This document shows, piece by piece, positions 23,118-31,561 of a DNA stretch of 40,504 nt. Within the stretch, counting starts at the first letter, position 1. Every line of letters starts with the position of its first letter. Position numbers and translations under genes: made by a program. The notes beneath the pieces were generated by a model that did no database searches, had not been told where the DNA came from, and saw only the letters and a list, made by a program, of their open reading frames with translations. Source of the stretch: Akkermansia muciniphila (GTDB taxonomy: Bacteria; Verrucomicrobiota; Verrucomicrobiia; Verrucomicrobiales; Akkermansiaceae); assembly GCA_945860285.1 (NCBI GenBank), contig CAMAQB010000023.1, positions 1-40,504 on the forward strand. Reading direction: 5' to 3'.

Positions 23118-25769
23118 ATGAAAGTCGCCTTCATCCTGCCCATCCTGTCGCTATCGACAATTCCACTGCATGCCGAACAAGTCAACATGGTGGAGCTTGG
23201 CGACAAGACCTTCCATCTCTGGGGCTGCTCGGAATGCCACGTCAGCACCAAGAATGACAATTCCATCAAAACCGGCCCCTCGCTCTACAACCTATTCACC
23301 ACAACGCCGCGGGAGATCGAAGTGCTGGCGGGTGAGGGCGGAAAAAAAACTACGGTCAAGGCGGACCGCGAGTACTTTCTGCAATCGGTCAGAAAACCTG
23401 CGGAACAGTTGACGATTTCGGAAAAAGGCCCCACCAAAGGAACGGCGTACGCCGCGATCATGCCGCAGTTCACCGTGGAAACAGTCACCGATTCCGACCT
23501 CGAGGCGATCTGGCATTATCTGCGTCACGCTGCCGATGAGCCGAATGCCGGCCCGGCGGCTGTGATGGCGGAGATTCAAGCCAAAGCACCGCCGAAAAAC
23601 ATTCTCGAAAACCCTGCGGAGATTGTCGTCAGCAAACGCCCGCGTGTTTACCGGGCCCCATTGCTGCAATCCAGCGGTCGCGCGATCCACGTCGGTCTCC
23701 CCAATGGCTTGAACTACACGTTCGACCCTCGCATGCTTTCGGTTCGCAAGGTCTGGAGTGGTGGTTTTCTCAACATGGAAAAGGAACAAAAGGGCCGCAG
23801 CACTCCCGGATCCGATCACGGTCTGGGTGCGCGGGACGTTCTGGATCAAACACCCCTGCTGGTGCCGCTGACGGACGCGAAAAAACCCATCGACCTCGAA
23901 TTCATGGAACCGGACGTGGGCGATGAGGCGACCACCGAGAAACATCTCTGGAAGGGTGGCGATTTTCTGAAGGAACTGGCATCGTGGGATTGCGCATTTC
24001 TGGGCTACTCATTGACGGCGACCGGAGAACCCGACTTCGCATTCCGGGTCGGCAAGAACACCATCAAGCAACGCATTTCTTTCTCGGCGGAAGGCTGGCT
24101 CGTGATCGAGATTTCGGGCAGCCTGAAAACACCCCAGTCTTTCCAAGTTCGCCAGGAAGGTTTGAAAGGAGTTACTGTAACGGGCGGCACATTGACCAAT
24201 GGCGTGTGGACCTTGCCAGCAGGTGAAAAAACGAATCGCTTGCAGGTGAAAATCGGCGAAGGTCTGGTGGCCCGTCCGGCACTGGCCGTTGAAGAAAGCT
24301 TCGCGCCACAGACGTTGAATGCCCAGCCAAGCAAGGCCGATTTGCCGCCGGGTTACGAGATTGAATCGTGGGATGCCCCGCGCGATACCTATGGCAGAAA
24401 ACAATTGTTCGAACCTACGGCTATGGCAGTCGCCAAAAACGGCACGCTGGTTGTCGGCACCCGCACGGCTGGCATCTGGAGACTGCGGGACAAAAAATGG
24501 GAACTCTTCGCGGAAGGCATTTATGAGTGCCTTGGGCTCTGCATCGAGGACGACAACGGCGATACCATCGTCATTGCGCAGAAACCCGAACTCACACGCA
24601 TCCGCGATACGAACAAGGATGGTCGTGCGGATCAATTTCTCACCGTCTGCGATGATTACGGTTTTCATGGCAACTACCACGAATACACCCACGGCCCGGT
24701 CAGGGATGCCGAGGGCAATTATTATTTCACGCTCAACTTGTGCCACACCGGCAATGACAAGGCGTCTTACCGGGCCGGCGGTCCTTTCATGGGCAGCATG
24801 GGCGGCTTTCGTGGCTGGTGCTGTCGGGTGACTCCGGCGGGCGTGTTCGAACCCTACGCCTCCGGTCTGCGCAGCCCCGCAGGCTTTGCCATGGATCCGG
24901 AGGGTCGCCTGGTCATGGCCGACAACCAGGGCGAGTATATGGGAACCTCGAAAATTTCCTACATTGTCAAAGGTGAATTCTACGGTCACCCCTCCAGCCT
25001 TGTCTCCCTGCCCGGAATGAAGCCGGACTCTCCTGAAATCGCTTACGAAAAATGGAAAAAGTCCGCCAATCTGTGCGCGCTGTGGTTTCCCCATGGCAAG
25101 TATGCCAACTCCCCCGGCAGCCCGGTCTGGGATTTGACCAAAGGCAAATTCGGCCCCTACGACAAGCAGATGTTCATCGGCGATCAGACGCTGTCAACGC
25201 TGATGCGGGTATCCACGGAAAAAGTCGGCGACACCAACCAAGGCATGATGACCTTGTTCGCCAAGAACCTCGCCTCCGGAGTGATGCGCCCGTGCTTTCA
25301 ACCTGACGGCTCGCTTCTGCTGGGCCAGACCGGACGCGGCTGGCAGTCGAAGGGTGGCAATGAAGCGAGTCTGCAACGGATTTTCTGGGATGGCAAAACG
25401 ATCGCTGCCGATATTTTTTCGGTGAAAACCACCGTGGACGGCATCGTTCTGCAACTCACCGCCGCCCTACAAAAGGAGGTCAAGGAAGCGGAGTTGCAGC
25501 AGAAAATCAAGATCTCTTCGTGGACCTATAACGACTCCAACAATTACGGTTCGGATGAAAAAGAAAAACGCAGCGATGAAATCAAAGCCGTGACCATGAG
25601 TGCCGACCGCAAGTCAGTCCGCATCGAAATTCCCGGATTCTCCAATCCCGCGAAGATCATCAACCGGCTCTACCACATTCAGGTTCTCGATGCAAAAAAC
25701 CTCTTCGGCGAAATCCCGAGCCGCCCTGAACTGGAGGCCTATCAAACGATCCGCGCCGTTCCCAAGTAA
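23118..25769 (+). CDS. Secreted c-type cytochrome with beta-propeller dehydrogenase-like domain (PVC type)
   Basis: An 883-residue exported protein. After an 18-residue signal peptide (ending PLHAE) comes a cytochrome c domain with the heme motif CSECH at residues 37-41 and a likely Met ligand before the LEAIWHYLRHA helix. The middle (about 140-400) is a beta-rich region, probably the DUF6797-like part. From about 400 a six-bladed propeller like soluble glucose/sorbosone dehydrogenases follows (NGTLVVGTRTAGIWRL, SGLRSPAGFAMDPEGRLVMADNQGE), then a short beta domain. Such multi-domain heme proteins are abundant in planctomycetes and verrucomicrobia. Oxidation of sugars or polysaccharides is likely but unproven. 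Confidence 0.85.
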   Translation: MKVAFILPILSLSTIPLHAEQVNMVELGDKTFHLWGCSECHVSTKNDNSIKTGPSLYNLFTTTPREIEVLAGEGGKKTTVKADREYFLQSVRKPAEQLTISEKGPTKGTAYAAIMPQFTVETVTDSDLEAIWHYLRHAADEPNAGPAAVMAEIQAKAPPKNILENPAEIVVSKRPRVYRAPLLQSSGRAIHVGLPNGLNYTFDPRMLSVRKVWSGGFLNMEKEQKGRSTPGSDHGLGARDVLDQTPLLVPLTDAKKPIDLEFMEPDVGDEATTEKHLWKGGDFLKELASWDCAFLGYSLTATGEPDFAFRVGKNTIKQRISFSAEGWLVIEISGSLKTPQSFQVRQEGLKGVTVTGGTLTNGVWTLPAGEKTNRLQVKIGEGLVARPALAVEESFAPQTLNAQPSKADLPPGYEIESWDAPRDTYGRKQLFEPTAMAVAKNGTLVVGTRTAGIWRLRDKKWELFAEGIYECLGLCIEDDNGDTIVIAQKPELTRIRDTNKDGRADQFLTVCDDYGFHGNYHEYTHGPVRDAEGNYYFTLNLCHTGNDKASYRAGGPFMGSMGGFRGWCCRVTPAGVFEPYASGLRSPAGFAMDPEGRLVMADNQGEYMGTSKISYIVKGEFYGHPSSLVSLPGMKPDSPEIAYEKWKKSANLCALWFPHGKYANSPGSPVWDLTKGKFGPYDKQMFIGDQTLSTLMRVSTEKVGDTNQGMMTLFAKNLASGVMRPCFQPDGSLLLGQTGRGWQSKGGNEASLQRIFWDGKTIAADIFSVKTTVDGIVLQLTAALQKEVKEAELQQKIKISSWTYNDSNNYGSDEKEKRSDEIKAVTMSADRKSVRIEIPGFSNPAKIINRLYHIQVLDAKNLFGEIPSRPELEAYQTIRAVPK

Positions 25770-25786
25770 GCAGCCTTGTGATCATC

Positions 25787-26941
25787 CTACAAAACCCGGG
25801 CCCAGATCACCTTGAGGTAGCTGGACTCGGGATAGTTGGACATAACCGGATGATCGCCACCGGCGCCACTGCGTCCGATGATCTGCAGCCGGCGGTTCTG
25901 CCGGTGCGCCGCTGAAATGACAATCCGCTCAAACTCCTCCGCGCTGAGCAGACCGGAACAGGAACAGGTGACAAAAATTCCACCCGGCTTGACCAGTTTG
26001 AGCACCAGGGCATTGAGGTCACAGTACTTGTTGTGGCCCAGACGATCTTCATCCTTGCCGTGAATGAACTTCGGCGGGTCGGCCAATACGACATCCCATT
26101 GACGACCGTTTTCCACCATGGTGCGCACCCAGGTGAAGGCGTCGGCGTGAGTGAACTTCACCCGCACTTTGTTGATGTTGGCATTGCGTTTCGCCATCTC
26201 GATCGCCCGTTCATCCAGATCCACGGCTGTGACATCCGCTGCGCCGGCCAATGCGGCATTCACTGTGAAACCACCGGTGTAACAACAAAGATCTAGAACG
26301 TCGGCCCCGTGGCATAACGCCGCGAATTTGCGGCGGTTCTCGCGCTGATCGCAGAAAAACCCGGTCTTGTGCGACTCCGCGAAGTTGATTTCAAATGGCA
26401 CTCCGAACTCGCGGATTTTCATCGGCTTGATGTTTTCCGACATCGGATGCGCGCCCGAAGGAATCGACTCGATGCGCGCGATGTCCGGATCGACCTGAAT
26501 CCGCGTGCGACTGGTGCCGAATGCCTCATGCAGGAGAGGAAGCCATCGGGAAAGACGCTGCCAGACCGCGAGCGAGGAAACTTCCAGGGATAGCACATCG
26601 GCAAAAACATCGGCCACCAATCCGGGCAGCTGGTCGGCATCGCCGTGAATCGCGCGATAGGCTTCGGTGTGCGCATTGAGCCGCAGAATCCGCCGCCGCA
26701 AGTCCGCCGCCCGCTGAATGGCGCTGGTGAAAAACTCCTCGTCCGGTTCATGGTCGCCGTGCGCGGCCACCCGCAAGGGGATTTTTGCCCGAGGATTCCA
26801 GAACCCCAAGCCGAAGGGCTCGCCTTTTTTATCGAGAACTTTCACCAGGTCGCCGGCCGCACATCCTGCCGAAACCTCGCCGATCATGCGACCCCACACA
26901 TTCGGGTGAAACGACAGATACTTCAGTTGAACCGTATTCAC
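25787..26941 (-). CDS. Class I SAM-dependent 23S rRNA methyltransferase (RlmI-like)
   Basis: A 384-residue enzyme with an N-terminal PUA-like RNA-binding domain (LSFHPNVWGRMIG to about residue 75), an EEHEE-type middle domain and a Rossmann methyltransferase domain: VLDLCCYTGGFTVNAA (SAM loop), VTAVDLDERAIEMAKRNA, the NPPY-like WDVVLADPPKF, and a Cys in GGIFVTCSCSG. RlmI makes m5C1962 in 23S rRNA. The start is ambiguous: GTG 26941 has GGAGG ten bases upstream, while TTG 26947 is only four bases from it. It follows the EEP-lipoprotein gene closely. Confidence 0.88.
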   Translation of the reverse strand: MNTVQLKYLSFHPNVWGRMIGEVSAGCAAGDLVKVLDKKGEPFGLGFWNPRAKIPLRVAAHGDHEPDEEFFTSAIQRAADLRRRILRLNAHTEAYRAIHGDADQLPGLVADVFADVLSLEVSSLAVWQRLSRWLPLLHEAFGTSRTRIQVDPDIARIESIPSGAHPMSENIKPMKIREFGVPFEINFAESHKTGFFCDQRENRRKFAALCHGADVLDLCCYTGGFTVNAALAGAADVTAVDLDERAIEMAKRNANINKVRVKFTHADAFTWVRTMVENGRQWDVVLADPPKFIHGKDEDRLGHNKYCDLNALVLKLVKPGGIFVTCSCSGLLSAEEFERIVISAAHRQNRRLQIIGRSGAGGDHPVMSNYPESSYLKVIWARVL

Positions 26942-26961
26942 CCGCAAATAGCCTCCACAAA

Positions 26962-28065
26962 CTAACGAAAAACACCCAGCAACGGCCGGTGATCCGATGC
27001 CGTCTTCCAATCCTTTGCTTCGAGAATCCGGCATTGATCATTGATCACATCCTTGCGCATCGCCTCGCTGACCATGATGAAGTCGATGCGCGAATACACA
27101 TCCTCACGGCCCCAGTAATGGGTCCAGAATTCCCCGCGCGAGTCCTTCAACGCAATCGGCATCAATGCGCGCGGGCTGTTGTATGGCCCTTGGACGATTT
27201 TCAAAGGGTTCGTCATGCGGGTGTCGTTGTAATCCCCGTAAGCGATCAACCTCACAGCCGGGTCGGCCTTGAAAATTTCATCGAGGTGCCGCCGCAACAG
27301 TTCCGCTTCTCTTGTCCGCATTTCATTTTGGTCGCCGTCCTCCACTTCACGTTTGGATTTGAGATGCACGCCGACACAACGCCACAATCGACCGTCGGGA
27401 GTTTTGACCGTGGCATCGAGAATCCCCCTTTGAATACCGTAGTCCTTGCCGCCGATTTGGTAGGTTGTGTCGGTGGGCTTCGCCGTGCCGACAATCGGGA
27501 ATCGCGACAGCAAACCGAGATGGCGGGTGGGATCCACGCCACCGGTGTAATGAAGATGGGGCAGATCGATCCCGGCAGCCTTCAGGCGAGTCTGCACGTC
27601 GATCAAATCATCCTTGGTGCCGATTTCACAAACGCCGAAAACATCGGGTTTCGCCCCGGCCACGACCGCCACCACCGCTTTTTTTTCATCCTCGGGTTTG
27701 GGAGCGTTTTTGCCGCTCTTTTTTGTTTCCTCATCGTAGCGTTCGCCCAGAACCAGCCAGTTGGCCAGGTTGTACCCGACAAACCGCAGACCCGCTCCTT
27801 TGGAAGTTGCTTCCTTGTCGGCACCGGAGACCACCGTCATCGCCTCAGTCCGGGCGGGTGGATCACATTTCTCCGGGCCACGGGAGTTGTTCTTTTCCCC
27901 GGCGCGCCTGACCGCTTCTTCTGAGTCGACCTGTTCGCGGGTCGGCAATGTTCCGCCCATGCCTGCCGTGCCTTTCTCGCGGCACGAAAATGCCAGCAGG
28001 CAGGTGACCAACAATATCGCGCCTGATTTCAAAGGCGCGAACAATGAACCGACACAGTGCTGCAT
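26962..28065 (-). CDS. Endonuclease/exonuclease/phosphatase-family lipoprotein
   Basis: A 367-residue protein with a lipoprotein signal (hydrophobic core then LLAFSC, lipidated Cys28), so it is probably anchored in the outer or inner membrane facing the periplasm. A charged linker leads to the EEP (DNase I-like) domain from about residue 90: VGYNLANW, DVFGVCEIG (metal-ligand Glu), VGVHLKSK, LIAYGDYND and the catalytic ASDHRPLLGVF. The family includes nucleases, phosphatases and sphingomyelinases, and which applies here cannot be told. It lies 4 nt after tatA and just before the methyltransferase gene. Confidence 0.85.
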   Translation of the reverse strand: MQHCVGSLFAPLKSGAILLVTCLLAFSCREKGTAGMGGTLPTREQVDSEEAVRRAGEKNNSRGPEKCDPPARTEAMTVVSGADKEATSKGAGLRFVGYNLANWLVLGERYDEETKKSGKNAPKPEDEKKAVVAVVAGAKPDVFGVCEIGTKDDLIDVQTRLKAAGIDLPHLHYTGGVDPTRHLGLLSRFPIVGTAKPTDTTYQIGGKDYGIQRGILDATVKTPDGRLWRCVGVHLKSKREVEDGDQNEMRTREAELLRRHLDEIFKADPAVRLIAYGDYNDTRMTNPLKIVQGPYNSPRALMPIALKDSRGEFWTHYWGREDVYSRIDFIMVSEAMRKDVINDQCRILEAKDWKTASDHRPLLGVFR

Positions 28066-28069
28066 GCCA

Positions 28070-28300
28070 TCAAGTGTCGCGTGGTTCCTTGCCGGCGGCC
28101 TCCCGGATTTTCACGTCATCCTCGGCACGGGTGATTTCGCGTTCGAACTCCTCGCGTGCTTTTTTGAACTCGCCCATGCTCTTGCCTAAACCCCGGGCGA
28201 GCTCGGGAATTTTCTTGGCACCAAACAACAGAAGAATCACCACAAAAATGATGATCATTTCCTGTCCACCCAAATTCAGAAAACCCAGAGTAGTGTTCAT
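28070..28300 (-). CDS. tatA: Sec-independent protein translocase TatA
   Basis: A 76-residue Tat pore subunit: short N terminus with the conserved-type [30 protein letters not shown] (membrane helix, hinge Phe-Gly, amphipathic helix), then a charged tail. It exports folded proteins together with TatC, which is not in the window. A promoter of good quality lies directly upstream, and the EEP lipoprotein gene follows after 4 nt, so tatA probably leads a short operon. Confidence 0.95.
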   Translation of the reverse strand: MNTTLGFLNLGGQEMIIIFVVILLLFGAKKIPELARGLGKSMGEFKKAREEFEREITRAEDDVKIREAAGKEPRDT

Positions 28301-28306
28301 GTGAGA

Positions 28307-28335
28307 ACTTTAGGCGATTGCGGGGGGCTTTGCAA
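28307..28335 (-). promoter_or_regulatory. Sigma70-like promoter for tatA
   Basis: On the minus strand TTGCAA (28335-28330) and TAAAGT (28312-28307) are 17 bp apart. The start would fall right at the tatA ATG at 28300, again giving a leaderless or nearly leaderless mRNA. Confidence 0.45.
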
Positions 28336-28504
28336 CATCAGATTTTGAGTGAATCTCACACGGCGATCACGCCAGGGAGAGAAGTTTATCGCGGTAGTTC
28401 TCATCCAGTAATGCTTTCAGGCGTTTTTTCAGGGGTGTCGAACTCAAACTGTTTGCGAATAGCCCGGCGTGGAGTTGTTTCGTTAGAATGGTTGTTTCGT
28501 GCAG

Positions 28505-28532
28505 AAAAAAAAGCCCGGCATCTTAGCCGTCT
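28505..28532 (-). terminator. Probable intrinsic terminator after the O-methyltransferase gene
   Basis: Directly behind the methyltransferase stop (and a second in-frame-adjacent TAG), the minus strand has CGGC-TAAGAT-GCCG, closed further by AG/CT pairs across a small internal loop, followed by eight T. The stem is short but GC-only. It would end the HIT-yej-opp-methyltransferase transcript. Confidence 0.5.
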
Positions 28533-28533
28533 A

Positions 28534-29574
28534 TCATTTTTTCACTGCGGTCATGAAACCGCGATCGGCAATGGTGTCCTGATAGCTTCCGACAGTGAAA
28601 CCGAGTTCTTCGAGAATGCTTCCGTATTCATCATGTGTGTAACATTTTCCCTGGGTGATGCTCATCAGCAGTGCCGAATACTCGGCGACCGGAAGGGGGC
28701 CGGTTTTGTCGTTGTGCAAAAATGCCTCGTGGATCACCAGTAAACCACCGGGCTCCAGAGCTTGTGAGGATTTTTCCAGCAATCGCCTTACTTCCGGGAA
28801 ATCCCAGTCGTGGAGTAGATTGGAAAGCAGCAGGATGTCGGTTGTTGGCCATGGGTCGACGAACATGTCGCAACGGATGACTTGGATCCGATCTGTCAGT
28901 CCGTGCCGGGCGAGTTCACTGCGGGTGATCGCATCGACGGGTGCTTGCTCCAGCACGGTTGCCCGAAGCGCCGGGTGCGCGGCCAGCAGGGTGGAGGAAT
29001 AGATGCCGGAGCCACCGCCGACATCGAGAATATGGCGTCGCCCGCCCAGCAATGGGGTGAGTTTTTTCGCCAATACCTGCCCGAAGGCGATGCCGCGGCA
29101 GTTCATCAGTTCGGTGAAATCCCGCGCGAATGATTCATTCAACATGGACTCGTGCCAGTCGCCGGCATCACTTTGAGCCTGCCAGTGCGCGGGTTTGCCG
29201 CTGTGGAGAACCTTCACGTAGTCCTGCACGATCGGCGTATTTTTGATCGGTGCGTAATAGGCACCGAGAAACCATGGCGATCCCACGACCAGATGTTCGC
29301 GGGCGAGTTGAGTAAGATGCAGACCGTGGGCGGCATCGGCAGTGATGAAGCCGTTGGCCCGGCACAAGGTCAGCAGCACATCGGCAGGTCGCGCGGCAAA
29401 GTCGAAGTGTCCGCAGATTTCCTGTTCCGTCGCGCCGTCATGCTCGTGCAGCCAAGAGAAAAAATCAAAGTGTAGCAGCGCGGTGGCGATGAGTTCCGCC
29501 GCATACTGCCGGTCGCGATAGCGCAGGATCGGCGCGGGGTCGGTGTCGGGCAGGATGGTCAAATCAACATTCAT
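28534..29574 (-). CDS. SAM-dependent O-methyltransferase (COMT/HIOMT-like)
   Basis: A 346-residue two-domain enzyme. The N-terminal winged-helix dimerisation domain (to about residue 100: ATALLHFDFFSWLHEHDGATEQEICGHF) is followed by a Rossmann domain with HILDVGGGSGIYSSTLL (SAM loop), ATVLEQAPV, RIQVIRCDMF, and LLSNLLHDWDFPE, where the His-Asp pair matches the catalytic site of plant-type O-methyltransferases. Bacterial members modify phenolic metabolites, polyketides or carotenoids. The acceptor is unknown. The start overlaps the oppF stop by 4 nt (ATGA), so it is part of the peptide-transporter operon, an unusual partnership. Confidence 0.82.
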   Translation of the reverse strand: MNVDLTILPDTDPAPILRYRDRQYAAELIATALLHFDFFSWLHEHDGATEQEICGHFDFAARPADVLLTLCRANGFITADAAHGLHLTQLAREHLVVGSPWFLGAYYAPIKNTPIVQDYVKVLHSGKPAHWQAQSDAGDWHESMLNESFARDFTELMNCRGIAFGQVLAKKLTPLLGGRRHILDVGGGSGIYSSTLLAAHPALRATVLEQAPVDAITRSELARHGLTDRIQVIRCDMFVDPWPTTDILLLSNLLHDWDFPEVRRLLEKSSQALEPGGLLVIHEAFLHNDKTGPLPVAEYSALLMSITQGKCYTHDEYGSILEELGFTVGSYQDTIADRGFMTAVKK

Positions 29575-30575
29575 CGCGGTGAAAGTGTTCGATAGTCTTC
29601 CGCGGATAGGCAGCAGGGATCGGCGGTGACGAAATGACCGGTTTCAATTTCCGTTAGGAAGAGATCCTGGTCGATGGTCTGTTCATAAAGCGGGTGGTTC
29701 ATGCGGTGGCCGAAAGCCGAGCCGCGTGGAGGGTTGATCGGCGAGGGAACATCGCCCTCCAGCAGGATGCGCTGTTTTTTTGCCATCGGATCCGCGACGG
29801 GAATGGCCGACAACAGGGCTTTGGTGTAGGCGTGCCGGGGAGCCTGATAGATCGCATCGGCTCCGGCGAGTTCGACGATTTTTCCCAGGTACATCACCGC
29901 AACGCGGTCGCTGATGTGCTTCACCACTGCCAGATCGTGGGCGATGAACAAATAGGCGAGACCCATTTCCCGCTGGAGTTCCAACATCAGGTTGAGGATC
30001 TGCGACTGCACCGAGACATCGAGCGCGCTTACGGGTTCGTCGCAGATGATGAGCTTCGGCTTGAGTGCGATCGCCCGGGCGATGCCGATGCGCTGGCGCT
30101 GGCCGCCGGAGAATTCGAAGGAGTATTTGTCGGCGGCGCTCGATGGCAGACCGACACGGTCCAGCAGTTCATCGACCCACTTCTTGCGGTCGGATTTATT
30201 GCCGATCTTGTGAATGACAAACGGTTCCTCCAGAATCGCGCGCACGCTGTGGCGGGCGTTGAGGGATTCCGATGGATCCTGGAAAATCATCTGCATGTCG
30301 CGCCGCAGCGGGCGGATCTGCGACTGGTTGGCACGGGTGATGTCGTGTCCTTGAAAGTGGATGCTTCCGGAGAGCGGATTGCAGAGTCGGACGATCGCTT
30401 TGCCGAGCGTTGATTTGCCGCAGCCCGACTCACCGACGAGCCCGAGTGTTTCACCGGGGGCGATGTCGAGCGTCACGTCATCGACGGCGCGCACCGCGCC
30501 GGTCTGGCGTCGGAACACGCCTCCGACGACGGGGAAGTGAACCTTGAGCCGGTTGATGGAAAGAAGAGATGTCAT
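29571..30575 (-). CDS. oppF: Peptide ABC transporter ATPase, OppF-type
   Basis: A 334-residue ATPase energising the Yej/Opp-type importer encoded upstream. Walker [19 protein letters not shown]-loop [11 protein letters not shown], signature [14 protein letters not shown], Walker [15 protein letters not shown], and the switch His in FIAHDLAVV. The C-terminal oligopeptide-binding extension lacks the usual cysteine cluster and instead reads [12 protein letters not shown]. The ATG at 30575 is chosen over an upstream extension that overlaps oppD. It lies 5 nt after oppD. In E. coli the Yej system uses one fused ATPase (YejF), so two separate genes differ. Confidence 0.93.
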   Translation of the reverse strand: MTSLLSINRLKVHFPVVGGVFRRQTGAVRAVDDVTLDIAPGETLGLVGESGCGKSTLGKAIVRLCNPLSGSIHFQGHDITRANQSQIRPLRRDMQMIFQDPSESLNARHSVRAILEEPFVIHKIGNKSDRKKWVDELLDRVGLPSSAADKYSFEFSGGQRQRIGIARAIALKPKLIICDEPVSALDVSVQSQILNLMLELQREMGLAYLFIAHDLAVVKHISDRVAVMYLGKIVELAGADAIYQAPRHAYTKALLSAIPVADPMAKKQRILLEGDVPSPINPPRGSAFGHRMNHPLYEQTIDQDLFLTEIETGHFVTADPCCLSAEDYRTLSPR

Positions 30576-30580
30576 TTTCG

Positions 30581-31561
30581 TTAGATTCCCTCGACACATT
30601 GCGGACAGGCTTCCACCCAGTGACCGGGGGAGATTTCCCGGTAAGGCGGCCTTTCCCTGGTTGTGGCTCCCGCGCGTTTCATGCGCTGGCAAAAACGGCA
30701 GCCGATCACGAAATTCTGGAGCGATTCCACCATGCCGGGAATCACGGGAAGCAGGGATTTTCGCGGCGTTTCGAGATGCGGCATCGACGCCAGCAATCCC
30801 TTGGTATAGGCATGGCGGGGCTGATGGAAAATTTCATTGACCGGGGCGCGTTCGACAATCCTTCCTCCGTACATCACCACCACGTCATCGCAGGTTTCCG
30901 CGATCACTCCGAGGTCGTGGGTGATGAGGATCATCGACATGCCGAGTTGTTCCTGCTGCTCCTTGATCAGGTCGAGGATCTGCGCCTGCACCGTCACATC
31001 CAGCGCGGTGGTCGGTTCATCGGCGATGATCAAATCAGGCCGGCAGGCGAGCGCGAGTGCGATGACAATGCGTTGCCGCATGCCTCCCGAAAGCTGGTGC
31101 GGGTAGTCGCCGATGCGATGTTCCGGCGCCGGGATGCGCACCATTTTCAGCATTTCGATTGAAGCTTCCCAGGCCTCCTTCTTGGTCATGTTCTTGTGGA
31201 TCAGAAAACACTCGCTCAACTGCTTGCCGATGCGGTGGCACGGGTTCAAGGCGGTCATCGGTTCCTGAAAAATCACGCCGATTTCATTGCCGCGGATTTT
31301 TCTCATCTCGCGCGATTCCAGTGGGACCAGGTCGCGGTTTTTGAAAAGCACCCTGCCCTCGAGGATGCGACCGCTGGGCTGGGGCAGCAACTTCACAATC
31401 GACATCGCGGTGACACTCTTGCCGCAGCCCGATTCGCCCACGATGCCGAGAGTCTGGCGTTTTTCCACGCTGAACGAAACCTGGTCCACGGCGCGCATCA
31501 AGCCCGTGTCGGTGTCAAATGCGGTGATCAGGTTTTTGACATCCAGCAATACTTCACTCAT
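30581..31561 (-). CDS. oppD: Peptide ABC transporter ATPase, OppD-type
   Basis: A 326-residue ATPase partnering OppF. Walker [19 protein letters not shown]-loop [15 protein letters not shown], signature [15 protein letters not shown], Walker [15 protein letters not shown], switch His ILITHDLGV. The C-terminal region keeps a cysteine cluster ([10 protein letters not shown] and later CPQC) of the kind that can hold an iron-sulfur cluster in Opp/Dpp ATPases. The start overlaps the yejA-like stop by 8 nt, so the genes are translationally linked. Confidence 0.93.
   Translation of the reverse strand: MSEVLLDVKNLITAFDTDTGLMRAVDQVSFSVEKRQTLGIVGESGCGKSVTAMSIVKLLPQPSGRILEGRVLFKNRDLVPLESREMRKIRGNEIGVIFQEPMTALNPCHRIGKQLSECFLIHKNMTKKEAWEASIEMLKMVRIPAPEHRIGDYPHQLSGGMRQRIVIALALACRPDLIIADEPTTALDVTVQAQILDLIKEQQEQLGMSMILITHDLGVIAETCDDVVVMYGGRIVERAPVNEIFHQPRHAYTKGLLASMPHLETPRKSLLPVIPGMVESLQNFVIGCRFCQRMKRAGATTRERPPYREISPGHWVEACPQCVEGI

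Noticed and set aside
24009-25094. 361-codon minus-strand open frame inside the cytochrome/propeller gene
   Set aside because: The opposite strand encodes clear signal peptide, CxxCH and propeller motifs; this frame is a by-product of GC-biased codon use.
26785-27924. 379-codon plus-strand open frame across the RlmI-like and EEP genes
   Set aside because: It spans the antisense of two recognised genes and shows no protein family features.
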